NCBI RefSeq assembly: GCF_016811995.1
Contig: NZ_CP069159.1
Span: forward strand, 3,906,001 to 3,970,000
Direction of reading: 5' to 3'
Length of the DNA stretch: 64,000 nucleotides
From: Citrobacter sp. R56
GTDB taxonomy: Bacteria; Pseudomonadota; Gammaproteobacteria; Enterobacterales; Enterobacteriaceae
Every line of letters begins with the position of its first letter. Positions within the stretch are counted from its first letter, which is position 1. Positions 20,700 to 30,753 of this stretch are shown piece after piece. The position numbers and the translations under genes are program-made. The notes under the pieces were generated by a model. The model made no database searches. It had not been told where the DNA came from and saw nothing but the letters and a program-made list of their open reading frames with translations.

Positions 20700-21620
20700 A
20701 TGAGCCGCTCGCAAAATTTACGTCACAACGTCATTAACCAGATGATCGATGATATGGCTCGCGGCCATATCCCCTCCCCGCTCCCCTCACAAAGCGCACT
20801 GGCAGAGATGTACAACATCAGCCGTACCACGGTGCGCCATATGCTCAGTCATTTAAGCGAATGTGGCGTACTGACGCCGGTTGGCAGCGACTATGTGATC
20901 GTCCGTAAGCCCAATAATGACGACGGTTTCGCCTGCACTACCGCCTCACTGGCTGAGCAAAACCGTATTTTCGAGCACGCCTTTTTCACCATGATTAACC
21001 AACGGCAGTTACGCGCAGGGGAGACATTCTCCGAACTGCAACTGGCGCGCGCTGCCGGCGTCAGCCCGGTCGTTGTGCGGGAATATCTTTTAAAATTCGG
21101 GCGTTACAATCTGATTATCAGCGAACGACGTGGTCTGTGGCGTATGCAACAGTTCGATCAACGCTATGCCGAACAGCTTTTCGAAATACGGGAAATGCTG
21201 GAGACCCACGCCCTGCAGCACTTTCTCAATCTGCCGGTTACGGATATCCGCTGGCAGAAAGCGCGAGATTTACTCGATCGTCACCGCGCATTACGTGACA
21301 CCATCAGCGACAACTATCGTATGTTTTCCCTGCTGGACCGCGATTTTCATAATCTGATTCTCAGCGCCGCCGAAAATGTCTTTTTCGATCAATCACTGGA
21401 GATTATCTCTGTTATTTTTCACTTTCACTATCAATGGGATGAGAGCGATCTCAAACAAAGGAATATCGTCGCCGTCAATGAACATATGACCATTCTCAGC
21501 GCCCTAATCTGTCGCAACGACCTCAGCGCCACAGCCGCATTACGTCAGCATCTGCAAACCGCCCGGCAGACCATGATCCACTCCATCAATACGACGAGCA
21601 GCCACTCTGTGAGATTTTAA
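20700..21620 (+). CDS. lgoR: GntR/FadR-type regulator LgoR
   Basis: Transcriptional regulator of L-galactonate use. 306 aa with an N-terminal winged helix (about 10-70, SQSALAEMYNISRTTVRHML), an apparent second winged-helix-like segment, and a C-terminal all-helical FCD ligand domain (about 150-290) with metal-binding-type histidines. It lies between lgoD and the TRAP genes as in the E. coli lgoD-lgoR-lgoT order, and presumably controls both sides. Confidence 0.9.
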   Translation: MSRSQNLRHNVINQMIDDMARGHIPSPLPSQSALAEMYNISRTTVRHMLSHLSECGVLTPVGSDYVIVRKPNNDDGFACTTASLAEQNRIFEHAFFTMINQRQLRAGETFSELQLARAAGVSPVVVREYLLKFGRYNLIISERRGLWRMQQFDQRYAEQLFEIREMLETHALQHFLNLPVTDIRWQKARDLLDRHRALRDTISDNYRMFSLLDRDFHNLILSAAENVFFDQSLEIISVIFHFHYQWDESDLKQRNIVAVNEHMTILSALICRNDLSATAALRQHLQTARQTMIHSINTTSSHSVRF

Positions 21621-21830
21621 AAACCGATTAAAAACAGCAAATCATTACCGTAGCCACAATTCCTTAATAAAAATAACTATCCATTAATAAGACACTTTAG
21701 GCTCTGATAAACATTTTAAGATAATCAATACGCATAATAATAAATAGTTTAGAAACTCTGTAATACATCCCGGAAAACCCGGACAAAATAATAACATCCT
21801 CAGTACCTACTAAAAAAACGGAGAGTAATA

Positions 21831-22835
21831 ATGAGTCTGATGTCTAAAAAAAGAAATACGTTACTAGCATTCGCTGTTGGCTCTATACTCGCTACTGTCT
21901 CATTTAGCAATTCTGCGATAGCCGCTGCCGAATATACGTTGAAAGTTGCCTATGAAAATAATCCAGGAGAACCCTTTGATAAGGCGATCCGTGAATGGGC
22001 ACGCTTATTTAATGAACAAACCGGCGGTAAAGGCGAGCTCATTGCTTATCCCAGTTCACAATTAGGCTCGAAAAAGGATGTCATTGAGCAAATGAAACTG
22101 GGTAGTCCACTGATTACCCTCGCCGATGGCGCATTCTTCTCTGACTATGTGCCTGATTTCGGCATTATGTTTGGTCCTTACGTCGGCAATAGCTATAAAG
22201 ATATTTTTAAACTCAACCAGTCAGACTGGTACAAGGATCTGGAAAACAAACTGGATGCTAAAGGCCTGCACATCGTCTCTAAAGACTGGCTGTATGGTAC
22301 GCGCCATATGCTGACCACCAAAATGGTCACCAAACCGGAAGATCTGAAAGGCCTCAAAATTCGCGTACCGAACAATCGCATTCAAATCGAAGGCATGAAA
22401 GCGATGGGCGCAACCCCGACGCCACTTCCTCTCGCCGAAGTCTATACCTCGCTGAATCTGAAAGTTATTGATGGCGCGGAAAACCCGATTCCGGTGTTGT
22501 ACGGACAAAAACATCATGAAGCGGCTAAATACCTGATCCTCACCGGCCATGTCGAAAACGTGACTAACCTGGTGATGGGAAGCAATACCTACAAAAAACT
22601 GCCGCCGGAAATTCAGACCGCACTGGTGAACTCCGGCGATCAAGCAGGGAAATACTTGACTGAGCTCGTTCAGAAGGAAGAACAAGAACTGATTGAGAAG
22701 ATGAAGACAGAAGGCGTCACAGTGGTGGAAGTTGACCGCAATCTGTTCCGCGAAGCGTCAAAACCGTTCTACACAAAATTCCCGGAATGGACGCCAGGAT
22801 TGTATGAAAAAACACAGGAAATCATCGCACAGTAA
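21831..22835 (+). CDS. TRAP transporter substrate-binding protein (DctP family)
   Basis: Periplasmic receptor of a tripartite ATP-independent transporter. 334 aa with a signal peptide (about 1-33, ending SAIAAA) and the DctP fold. Conserved blocks are the arginine-bearing KGLKIRVPNN (carboxylate-binding arginine) and GAENPIPVLYGQKHHEA. The ribosome site is GGAGAG. It is the first gene of a P-Q-M operon. Context suggests L-galactonate or a related sugar acid as ligand (inference). Confidence 0.9.
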   Translation: MSLMSKKRNTLLAFAVGSILATVSFSNSAIAAAEYTLKVAYENNPGEPFDKAIREWARLFNEQTGGKGELIAYPSSQLGSKKDVIEQMKLGSPLITLADGAFFSDYVPDFGIMFGPYVGNSYKDIFKLNQSDWYKDLENKLDAKGLHIVSKDWLYGTRHMLTTKMVTKPEDLKGLKIRVPNNRIQIEGMKAMGATPTPLPLAEVYTSLNLKVIDGAENPIPVLYGQKHHEAAKYLILTGHVENVTNLVMGSNTYKKLPPEIQTALVNSGDQAGKYLTELVQKEEQELIEKMKTEGVTVVEVDRNLFREASKPFYTKFPEWTPGLYEKTQEIIAQ

Positions 22836-22908
22836 CGGAGAAAACGCGCAGCGCACTGCCTGCGCGTTTCCCTTTCCCTGAAAAAAGTATCGCCGTATAG
22901 GAATGACT

Positions 22909-23388
22909 ATGTTTCGGTTTCTCAATAAATTCAGCGATATTCTGGCCTGCCTGCTGGCAGGTGGGATTGTGCTCATTACGGTCGTGGCCGTCCTGATGCG
23001 CTGGCTGCTTAACGCCCCACTGATCTGGGGTGAGGAAGCGCTGATTATCTGTTACATCTGGTTGATTATGATCGGTGCGGCCTCAGCAATGGGCCATCGT
23101 ATGCACGTCAGTATCGATGCCTTCACCTCCATGCTGCCGGAAAACTGGCGTTTATCCTGCGCCATCATCACCCACATGATTGCCATTGTCTCACTGTCTA
23201 CATTTGGCTATCTCGGCTATGAGCTGTCACTTATCGCCGTCGATAAAATCACCCCTATTCTTGGGGTCTCCTATCTGTACATCGATTTTGCTGTGCCGAC
23301 AGGCGCTGGGATCATGGTGATGTTTTGCCTGCAACACCTCTGGCAAGACATTCAAAAACTGAAACGCAGGGAGGTCGTATGTCAGTAG
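22909..23388 (+). CDS. TRAP transporter small membrane subunit (DctQ family)
   Basis: About 159 aa with four membrane segments and the DctQ signature of a tryptophan/glutamate motif (IWGEEALIICYIWLIM). A start two codons earlier (22903) is possible. It lies between the P and M genes, overlapping the M gene by 10 bp. Confidence 0.9.
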   Translation: MFRFLNKFSDILACLLAGGIVLITVVAVLMRWLLNAPLIWGEEALIICYIWLIMIGAASAMGHRMHVSIDAFTSMLPENWRLSCAIITHMIAIVSLSTFGYLGYELSLIAVDKITPILGVSYLYIDFAVPTGAGIMVMFCLQHLWQDIQKLKRREVVCQ

Positions 23389-24656
23389 CGATCGCGTGTA
23401 TTGTCTTATTGTTTCTGTTTATTCTGAATACGCCGATATTCATCAGCGTACTGGTCGCAATACTGACTTACTTTTATATGGCGGGCGACATTTCACCGCT
23501 GATCGCTGTTCAACGTATTATCGGTGCTGGAGAAAACGTCACTTTACTGGCAATCCCGTTCTTTATCCTGCTTGGTAACCTACTGAATTACACCGGTATT
23601 ACGCACCGTATGTTGCGATTCACCGGTGTGCTCTCCGGTCACTATCCGGGCGGGCTCGCCCAGTCCAACGTCCTGCTCAGTACCATGATGGGAGGTCTGT
23701 CGGCATCGAACCTGGCTGACTGCGCGATGTTGTCAAAAATGCTGGTGCCGGAAATGACTAAACTCGGCTACAGCAAAAGTTTCTCTACTGCCGTCACCGC
23801 TGCCGGGTCGCTTATTACGCCGATCATTCCCCCGGGAATCGCCCTGATCATTTACGGTTTTGTTGCCGATGTCTCCATCGGAAAAATGTTTATGGCCGCG
23901 ATCATTCCGGGACTCTTGTGCTGCGTCGCGCTGATGTTCACGATCTATTTAATCTCGAAAAAACGCGGCTATCTCCCCGCCAGAGCCCATGGCCCAACCT
24001 GCCGTGAACTTTGGGAAGCGGGTAAAGGTGCCACTTCAGCACTCATTTTGATTCTGGTGATTATCGGCGGGATCCGTTTTGGGATCTTTACCCCAACAGA
24101 AGCAGGCGCTATTGCCGTTGTGTTTGTGATTATTATCGGAGCCGTTTTCTATCGTGAAATGACGGTGAAAGATATCGCGGCATCGTTACTGGAAACTGCA
24201 CGCTCAACCGCAAGCGTAATGCTCATCATCATGACCTGCTCAGCGCTGGCATGGGTGTTAACGAACGAACAGATTGCGCAAGATTTGGCCGTGGTGATGA
24301 CTGGATTCTCTGATAATCCTTACATCTTCTTGCTGATCGTGAACCTGGTTCTGTTGTTTCTGGGAATGTTTATTGAAGGAAATGCCGCCATCATCGTACT
24401 GGTTCCGCTATTAATGCCAACAGTACGCTTGCTGGGCATCGATCCGATTCACTTCGGCGTGATGATGATCCTCAACCTGGCCATTGGTTGCCTGACGCCA
24501 CCTATGGGAACGGTCATGTTCGTTGCTACTTCCATCACGGGAACAAAAATTGCTGATTTTCTGCGTGAAGTGCTACCGCTGTTAGCAGCACTGATTGCCG
24601 TGTTGCTGATGGTGACGTTTATTCCGGCTCTGACAACCTTCCTGCCCGCGCTGTAA
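23379..24656 (+). CDS. TRAP transporter large membrane subunit (DctM family)
   Basis: Sodium-coupled transport subunit of about 425 aa with about twelve hydrophobic segments. DctM landmarks include the internal AAGSLITPIIPPG and LAIGCLTPPMGT blocks, which form the substrate/sodium-binding hairpins. The start at 23379 follows GGGAGG and overlaps the Q gene. It completes the PQM set, and a bidirectional hairpin follows. Confidence 0.92.
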   Translation: MSVAIACIVLLFLFILNTPIFISVLVAILTYFYMAGDISPLIAVQRIIGAGENVTLLAIPFFILLGNLLNYTGITHRMLRFTGVLSGHYPGGLAQSNVLLSTMMGGLSASNLADCAMLSKMLVPEMTKLGYSKSFSTAVTAAGSLITPIIPPGIALIIYGFVADVSIGKMFMAAIIPGLLCCVALMFTIYLISKKRGYLPARAHGPTCRELWEAGKGATSALILILVIIGGIRFGIFTPTEAGAIAVVFVIIIGAVFYREMTVKDIAASLLETARSTASVMLIIMTCSALAWVLTNEQIAQDLAVVMTGFSDNPYIFLLIVNLVLLFLGMFIEGNAAIIVLVPLLMPTVRLLGIDPIHFGVMMILNLAIGCLTPPMGTVMFVATSITGTKIADFLREVLPLLAALIAVLLMVTFIPALTTFLPAL

Positions 24657-24661
24657 AACGT

Positions 24662-24688
24662 GTCGCGCCCTGCTCAACAGGGCGCGAC
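24662..24688. terminator. Hairpin between TRAP operon and tsr
   Basis: Perfect 11-bp stem, arms 24662-24672 and 24678-24688, with a 5-nt loop. It lies between two convergent genes. No long T run, so strength is uncertain. Confidence 0.6.
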
Positions 24689-24697
24689 AACACATCA

Positions 24698-26362
24698 TTA
24701 AAACGTTTCCCAGTTCTCACCGGCATCGGTAACAGCGGCTTTGCGCGGCGGTACCGGCGCAGAAACGCTTTTCGCGGCGACAACGTCACGAGAACGCTGT
24801 TGTTCCTGCTGAATACGGAATACGGCGACGGCCTGGGTCAGACGACTGGCTTGTTCCTCCAGCGCGGCTGCGGCAGCTGCGGACTCTTCCACCAGCGAGG
24901 CGTTCTGCTGCGTCACGCGATCCATCTCAGCGACAGCCAGACCGACCTGGTCGATACCGCGACTCTGCTCATCAGACGCAGAAGCGATTTCGCCCATGAT
25001 ATCGGTCACGCGGGTGACCGCGTTAACAATCTCATCCATGGTTTCGCCGGCGCTCTCTACCAGCGTTGAACCAACATCCACACGACTGACCGAGTCTTCA
25101 ATCAGGCTCTTAATCTCACGCGCGGCCTGAGCACTGCGCTGCGCCAGATTGCGCACTTCCCCAGCAACCACCGCAAAGCCACGGCCCTGTTCGCCTGCAC
25201 GCGCCGCTTCTACCGCCGCGTTCAACGCCAGAATGTTAGTCTGGAAAGCAATACCGTCGATTACGCTGATAATGTCGGCAATTTTCTGCGAACTGGAGGC
25301 GATATCACGCATGGTTTGCACCACGTTATCCACCACTTTACCGCCCTTCTGCGCGGTTTCTGAAGCGCTCAGCGCCAGATGGCTGGCCTGACGGGCGTTC
25401 TCGGCGTTCTGTTTCACGGTGGCCGTCAGCTCTTCCATGCTGGCCGCAGTCTCTTCCAGGGAGGCGGCCTGCTGTTCAGTGCGGGAAGAAAGATCGTTGT
25501 TGCCCATCGCAATTTCGCTGGCACCGCTGTAAATCGCGTTAGCGCCGTTGCGCACATCGCCGACGGTATGCACCAGTTCGCTCTGCATGTGGCGCAGGCT
25601 TTCTGCCAGTTGCCCCATTTCGTTAGAGCCTTCTACATCAATACGCTTCACCAGATCGCCACTGGCGATATGACGAATGCTCTCGATCAGGCGGTTCATC
25701 GGTTCGATTAAAGAGAACTTAATGCCGAACCAGACGGCGACGATCACCAGCAGCACCGCGATTAACACGCTGACCAGCACCCACATCGCCTGGCTGTAGG
25801 AGCTATTATTGTCTTCAACCGCAATGTCATACAGGTGATCGTTCTGCTGCATATAGGCCGTATACGGTTTTTCAAAACCGTCCTGATAGCCCTGCGTCGG
25901 TTGATCAAAGAACTCGTTGATCTTACCTGAGCCCAACAACTGGATCAGTTCAGCCAACGCATTGTGATAGATATCGTAGCTACGTTTGATCTCGACGGCC
26001 GCAGCCTCGCTCTGACGCGGATCGCGCGGCAGTGCTTCGTAATCGGCCCAGTGTTTTTCCGCCTGCTTCAGGGACGTGCTCGCAATCTGCATCAGATCGA
26101 CAACGGTGGCGCCGCTGCCGATATTGTTCTGATCCATCATGTAGCGGATACCCGCCCGGTTGAGGGTATTACGTGTTTGTAGCAGCGCAACCCAGCTGGA
26201 ATTCAGCGTGGACTGCTGCTGGCGAATGGTCTGTAGAACGGTGAAATTTTCTTTGTCATTTTTCAATGAGTTAAAGAACAAACCGCCCGAGGTCAGTTGT
26301 AAAAGGCCAAATATTGCCAACACCAGCAGTAAGCTGGTCACAATCTTAATTCGTTTTAACAT
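24698..26362 (-). CDS. tsr: Methyl-accepting chemotaxis protein Tsr (serine receptor)
   Basis: Inner-membrane chemoreceptor for serine, also mediating thermo- and energy taxis. 554 aa (E. coli 551). Two membrane segments (about 7-30 and 190-212) flank the periplasmic four-helix sensor with [14 protein letters not shown], which includes the serine-binding arginine. A HAMP domain and the signalling hairpin tip ([24 protein letters not shown]) follow. The C-terminal NWETF pentapeptide for CheR/CheB docking is present. A sigma-28 promoter precedes it. Confidence 0.97.
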   Translation of the reverse strand: MLKRIKIVTSLLLVLAIFGLLQLTSGGLFFNSLKNDKENFTVLQTIRQQQSTLNSSWVALLQTRNTLNRAGIRYMMDQNNIGSGATVVDLMQIASTSLKQAEKHWADYEALPRDPRQSEAAAVEIKRSYDIYHNALAELIQLLGSGKINEFFDQPTQGYQDGFEKPYTAYMQQNDHLYDIAVEDNNSSYSQAMWVLVSVLIAVLLVIVAVWFGIKFSLIEPMNRLIESIRHIASGDLVKRIDVEGSNEMGQLAESLRHMQSELVHTVGDVRNGANAIYSGASEIAMGNNDLSSRTEQQAASLEETAASMEELTATVKQNAENARQASHLALSASETAQKGGKVVDNVVQTMRDIASSSQKIADIISVIDGIAFQTNILALNAAVEAARAGEQGRGFAVVAGEVRNLAQRSAQAAREIKSLIEDSVSRVDVGSTLVESAGETMDEIVNAVTRVTDIMGEIASASDEQSRGIDQVGLAVAEMDRVTQQNASLVEESAAAAAALEEQASRLTQAVAVFRIQQEQQRSRDVVAAKSVSAPVPPRKAAVTDAGENWETF

Positions 26363-26393
26363 GTTTTCTCATTCCGCTAGACAGATACTCTGG

Positions 26394-26420
26394 TTGTCGG
26401 CCTGGAATGAGAAAACTTTA
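26394..26420 (-). promoter_or_regulatory. Sigma-28 (FliA) promoter of tsr
   Basis: Read leftward: TAAAGTTT, an 11-bp spacer, then GCCGACAA. This differs from the flagellar consensus TAAAGTTT-N11-GCCGATAA at one base. It lies 32 bp upstream of the tsr ATG. Confidence 0.92.
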
Positions 26421-26499
26421 TACAATAGCGACGTCTGTCACAGGTATTTTGTGCAAAATGCTGGCAAAAAACGCCATGACAGACTACCGCCTGATGACT

Positions 26500-27507
26500 C
26501 TACCTGAGCGCGCAGATGTCATCGTACAACGTACGGGTAATGACCACGCCTTCCTGCTCTGCCTTTTCCCGCGCCACAAAACGCCGCTCGCCAGGCAAAC
26601 GCGCCCCCTGACTCTGCATCGCATCAAACAGCGTTTCCGCCCGCGCCAGATGAGCATGCGCCTCCTGGCCAAGAAAACGTGTCGGATCAAACGCCAGGAT
26701 CAGTTCGCCGCCATAAGGCAGTCCTCCGGCACCGTTATCCCAGGCCAGCGACTCCGCGCTGGTCATGTCGCCAATCAACGGTCCGGCCAACAGTTCGACC
26801 ATCGCCGCAAACGCCGAGCCTTTATGCCCGCCAAAGGTCAGCATCGCGCCATCCAGCACCGCCTGCGGATCGGTTGACGGCTGCCCGTCGCTGTCTACCC
26901 CCCAGCCTTCGGGGATCGGTTTTCCGGCGCGTAAATGAAGCTGGATCTCTCCCCGCGCCGCCGCGCTGGTTGCCATATCAAAGATAAACGGCGGCCTTTC
27001 GCCACGCGGCCAGCCAAACGCAATCGGGTTAGTGCCAAACAGCGGGCGCGTGCCCCCGGCAGGCGCGACCCAGGCGTGACTTGGCGTACAGGCGTAGCCC
27101 ACCAGTCCGGCGTCCGTGAGCGGTTCAATATCGGCAAACAGCGCCGAAAAATGAACGCAGCGATTGATAGCCAGCGCAGCGATACCGCAATGCCGTGTTT
27201 TCTCAATCAATAACGGTAACGCCTGTTCAAATGCCAGCAGCGAAAACGCGCCGCCGGCATCCGCCTTCACAATCGCCGGGGCGCTGTCGGTCACCACCGG
27301 CATGGCGTCTGGCGACACTTTACCTTTGCGTAAGGTGTCGACAATCCCCAACAACCGCCATAAACCGTGGGAAGCGCAGCCATCGCGCTCCCCGTTGGTC
27401 ACATTGCGCGCCACAACAGCAGCATGTTCTTCACTGAATCCATTCCCGCGTAGCACCTGATGTGCCAGCGAGTAAGCCTCTGTTAACGAGAGGTTTACCA
27501 TTGTCAT
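26500..27507 (-). CDS. Delta1-pyrroline-/piperideine-2-carboxylate reductase (DpkA/LhpD family)
   Basis: Member of the malate/L-lactate/ureidoglycolate dehydrogenase (Ldh-2) superfamily, 335 aa. The conserved SHG motif is at 46-48, and the family blocks THSAWVAP-like (PSHAWVAPAGG), FGTNPIAFGWPR and a C-terminal GGHKGSAFA are visible. In hydroxyproline clusters this subgroup reduces Delta1-pyrroline-2-carboxylate to L-proline with NAD(P)H, the step following dehydration of trans-3-hydroxy-L-proline. It is the last gene of the leftward operon. A generic lactate/malate dehydrogenase role is less consistent with the context. Confidence 0.82.
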   Translation of the reverse strand: MTMVNLSLTEAYSLAHQVLRGNGFSEEHAAVVARNVTNGERDGCASHGLWRLLGIVDTLRKGKVSPDAMPVVTDSAPAIVKADAGGAFSLLAFEQALPLLIEKTRHCGIAALAINRCVHFSALFADIEPLTDAGLVGYACTPSHAWVAPAGGTRPLFGTNPIAFGWPRGERPPFIFDMATSAAARGEIQLHLRAGKPIPEGWGVDSDGQPSTDPQAVLDGAMLTFGGHKGSAFAAMVELLAGPLIGDMTSAESLAWDNGAGGLPYGGELILAFDPTRFLGQEAHAHLARAETLFDAMQSQGARLPGERRFVAREKAEQEGVVITRTLYDDICALR

Positions 27508-27518
27508 TACCTTCTCCT

Positions 27519-29120
27519 TTACTCTTCTTCGTCTCCAGTAAAGTTAGCTTGTGGTAGACAAGTCCGCTCGCCCCAGTAGTAAATTCCCAGCGACATCACC
27601 GCGACAATCACTGTATCCCACGGATGGCCAATCACCCCTGTACCGCCAAAACTGCCTAACCAGGAGAACAGCATAATCAGCGCGTAAAACCCTACCAGCC
27701 ACAGCGAAGACTTCACCTGCTGAGCCAGACTGACGGTATGCACCGGCACTTTGGATTTACACAGCACATACACCACAAACATGACGATCTGCAGCCCCAA
27801 CAACCACGAAAGCGTTCCCCAGCCGGACCAAAAGACAATCAGCGCGGAGATAACAAACGACAATGGACCGATAATATGAAATGCGCGAACGCGGAACGGA
27901 CGCGGAAGATCCGGCGAATTCCGGCGCAGCCCTGCCGCCGTCACCGGCGCAATGGCGTAACTGAGCACCAGCGCGGCGGAGACGACGCTGATCAACTGCT
28001 CCCATGACGGGAACGGCAGCGTCCAGAAAATCGATAAACCAAACGTCAGCCACAACGCCGGACGAGGAATACCGGACTCTTTATCAATGTGGGTAAACGC
28101 TTTAAAGAAGGTGCCCGCTTTCGCCCAACCGTAAATCACGCGCGGCGTCGCATTCATATAAATATTGCCAGTCCCGCTCGGGGAGACAATCGCGTCACTG
28201 ACCACCATAAACGCCAGCCAGCCCATTCCCAGCGTAATAGCAATATCGCGATACGGCAAAGAGAACTGCTTACTGACTTCCGCCCAGCCGCCACTCAGCA
28301 TCTCAGTCGGGATACTGCCCAGAAACGCCACTTGCAACAGCACATAGATAATGGTCGAGAGCACCACCGACAAAATCAGCGCCACCGGAATGGTTCGCTG
28401 TGGGTTTTGCACCTCACTGGCAACGGAGATAATCGGCGTTAGCCCCAGATAGGCAAAGATTATCCCGCCTGCGCTTATCGCCGCCTCTACCCCCGACATG
28501 CCAAACGGCGCAATCCCCTGCGCGTGCAGGTTTTCGGGTTTAAAGAAGGCAAACAGGGTGATCACCACCACCAGCGGCACGAGGAATTTCAGTACGCTGA
28601 TGATGTTGTTCGAGCGGGCGAACGTTTTAACGCTGTAGTAGTTCAGCGCAAAGAAAAAGCAGAGCAACAAAAATTGCACCACCCAACCGAGCAACGTCGG
28701 GTCGCTGGAACCGGGCTGCGTCAATGCCGGGAACCAGGCCGCGGCATACTGACGCGCCGCGACGATTTCGATGGAGATCAGGCTGGAAAACGCGATAAGC
28801 GTAATAAAACCCAGCAGATAGCCCATCAACTCACCGTGAGAAAACACCGGGTATCGAATAATGCCCCCGGCACGCGGCAACGCCGCGCCTAACTCACAAT
28901 AAACAATGCCCAGCAGCAACACGGCGATACCGCCGATCACCCACGATGCGATACCGGCAGGTCCGGCAATCGAGGCGACATGGCTGGCGGCAAACAGCCA
29001 GCCAGAGCCAAAAATCGCCCCCAGTCCAATAAACGTCAGATCCGTTAACGTCAGCTGCTTTTTAAATTTCCCCGACTCAACAACCCGGGTCTGAGATTGA
29101 GGTGTAGAGTGAATCGTCAT
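27519..29120 (-). CDS. APC-family amino-acid permease, probable hydroxyproline importer
   Basis: Secondary transporter of 533 aa with about twelve to fourteen membrane segments and the APC N-terminal signature FIGLGAIFGSGWLFA. The overall pattern resembles aspartate:proton symporters of the YveA type. Embedded between the catabolic dehydrogenase and reductase genes, it most probably imports hydroxyproline. Substrate assignment is by context only. Confidence 0.85.
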   Translation of the reverse strand: MTIHSTPQSQTRVVESGKFKKQLTLTDLTFIGLGAIFGSGWLFAASHVASIAGPAGIASWVIGGIAVLLLGIVYCELGAALPRAGGIIRYPVFSHGELMGYLLGFITLIAFSSLISIEIVAARQYAAAWFPALTQPGSSDPTLLGWVVQFLLLCFFFALNYYSVKTFARSNNIISVLKFLVPLVVVITLFAFFKPENLHAQGIAPFGMSGVEAAISAGGIIFAYLGLTPIISVASEVQNPQRTIPVALILSVVLSTIIYVLLQVAFLGSIPTEMLSGGWAEVSKQFSLPYRDIAITLGMGWLAFMVVSDAIVSPSGTGNIYMNATPRVIYGWAKAGTFFKAFTHIDKESGIPRPALWLTFGLSIFWTLPFPSWEQLISVVSAALVLSYAIAPVTAAGLRRNSPDLPRPFRVRAFHIIGPLSFVISALIVFWSGWGTLSWLLGLQIVMFVVYVLCKSKVPVHTVSLAQQVKSSLWLVGFYALIMLFSWLGSFGGTGVIGHPWDTVIVAVMSLGIYYWGERTCLPQANFTGDEEE

Positions 29121-29131
29121 GATTGTGCCCT

Positions 29132-30739
29132 TCAGTTAACAGAGGGGGAAATCGCTTCCCGGGTCCACTGCCCGTTCACCAGGCGCAGCAGGTTTAATGG
29201 ATTGGCATCCTGCACGGCAGGCGGTAACAGCGCGCCAGGGACGTTTTGCAAACACACCGGGCGCAGGAAACGCTCGATGGCTTTGGTGCCGACCGACGTG
29301 CCGCGCGCATCGGTGGTCGCCGGCCACGGGCCGCCATGCACCATCGCGTCACACACTTCCACGCCGGTTGGGTAGCCGTTAAACAGTACGCGCCCGGCTT
29401 TCTCACCCAGCATCGGCAACAGTCGCGCCGCCAGCTGTCGGTCATCCGCTTCGGCATGCACCGTGACGGTGAGCTGTCCCTGGATCACCCGCAGAATGGC
29501 GCACAGTTCGGCCTCATCCGCCACGCTCACGAGCACCGCCAGCGGCCCGAACACTTCTTCTTGCAACAACGGATCTTTCGCCAGCAGCAGCGAAGCTGGC
29601 GCTTTATACAGGCATGCCTGCGCGCGTCCGACGACGTTCTCATTGCGGCCTGCAATACGTTGAATATTCGGGTGGGCATCCAGCGCGCGAACGCCCTGCT
29701 GGTAATGCGTAAGCGTCGTGGCATTGAGCATCACCTGCGCCGGAGTACGCTCCACCGCTTCCACTAACGCGTCGGAGAAACGGCTCTCCCCTTCCCCTTG
29801 CATCACCAGAATCAGCCCGGGCTTGGTACAAAACTGACCGCTGCCCAGCGTGAACGAGGCCACCAGATCGTTGGCAAGCGTTGCGCCATTTTTCGCCAGC
29901 GCCTGAGGCAGAACAATCAGCGGATTAATGGCGGACATCTCCGCAAACACCGGAATCGGCTGCGGGCGCTGCTGCGCCAGTTGTTGCAACGCTTTCCCGC
30001 CACGCAGAGAACCGGTAAAACCGACCGCCTGAATCGCCGGATGGCTCACCAGTTCTGCGCCGATATCGGTGCCAAAAATCATATTGAACACGCCTGCGGG
30101 CATGCCGCACGCGTTTGCCGCGCGCAACACCGCCAGTGCGGTGTATTCCGCCGTTGCCATATGTCCTGGATGGGCTTTCACCACCACCGGACAGCCTGCC
30201 GCCAGCGCCGCAGCGGTGTCGCCTCCGGCGGTCGAAAAGGCGAGCGGAAAATTACTGGCGCCAAAGACGGCAACCGGCCCGAGCGCCATCTGATACTGGC
30301 GCAAATCCGGACGCGGCAACGGCTGGCGGTCAGGTAACGCCGTATCAATGCGCACGCCATGCGTATCGCCGCGACGCAGTACCCCAGCGAACATCCGCAA
30401 CTGGCCGCTGGTACGCGCCCGCTCGCCCTGCAAACGCGCCAGTGGCAAGGCCGTTTCCTGATGCGCGATAGCAAAGAACGCCTCGCCCAGCGCGTCCAGT
30501 TCACCGGCGATAGCCTCCAGAAACCGCGCCCGTGCTTCAGGCGAGGTCTGTGAATACACCGCAAATGCCTGTTCTGCCGCCAGCGCGGCCTGTGCGGCCT
30601 CCTCGCGGGTGGCCGACAGGAAACGATAACCGGTGGCTTCGCCATCTTCAGCGCGCAGGCTGAGCAGGGTGGCATCGCCACCCCCAACCCGCTGACCGGC
30701 AATAAACTGCAAGCCCTGTTCAGGCTGTCGTAATGTCAT
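29132..30739 (-). CDS. Alpha-ketoglutarate semialdehyde dehydrogenase (2,5-dioxovalerate dehydrogenase)
   Basis: Aldehyde dehydrogenase of the type-III KGSADH family, 535 aa from ATG 30739 (AGGAG five bases upstream; a GTG two codons earlier is possible). Substrate-loop GASNFPLAF, cofactor lysine in CPVVVKAHPGH, general-base glutamate in VFAEMSAINP and catalytic cysteine (about 304) in GSGQFCTKPG are present. It oxidises 2,5-dioxopentanoate to 2-oxoglutarate, the last step of hydroxyproline breakdown, and follows the deaminase gene by 14 bp. Confidence 0.9.
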   Translation of the reverse strand: MTLRQPEQGLQFIAGQRVGGGDATLLSLRAEDGEATGYRFLSATREEAAQAALAAEQAFAVYSQTSPEARARFLEAIAGELDALGEAFFAIAHQETALPLARLQGERARTSGQLRMFAGVLRRGDTHGVRIDTALPDRQPLPRPDLRQYQMALGPVAVFGASNFPLAFSTAGGDTAAALAAGCPVVVKAHPGHMATAEYTALAVLRAANACGMPAGVFNMIFGTDIGAELVSHPAIQAVGFTGSLRGGKALQQLAQQRPQPIPVFAEMSAINPLIVLPQALAKNGATLANDLVASFTLGSGQFCTKPGLILVMQGEGESRFSDALVEAVERTPAQVMLNATTLTHYQQGVRALDAHPNIQRIAGRNENVVGRAQACLYKAPASLLLAKDPLLQEEVFGPLAVLVSVADEAELCAILRVIQGQLTVTVHAEADDRQLAARLLPMLGEKAGRVLFNGYPTGVEVCDAMVHGGPWPATTDARGTSVGTKAIERFLRPVCLQNVPGALLPPAVQDANPLNLLRLVNGQWTREAISPSVN

Positions 30740-30753
30740 GTTCACTCCTGCGT

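Noticed and set aside
26433-26484. GTCTGTCA/TGACAGAC inverted repeat downstream of the hydroxyproline operon
   Set aside because: Arms are only 8 bp with a loop of about 36 nt and no T tract; not a credible terminator.
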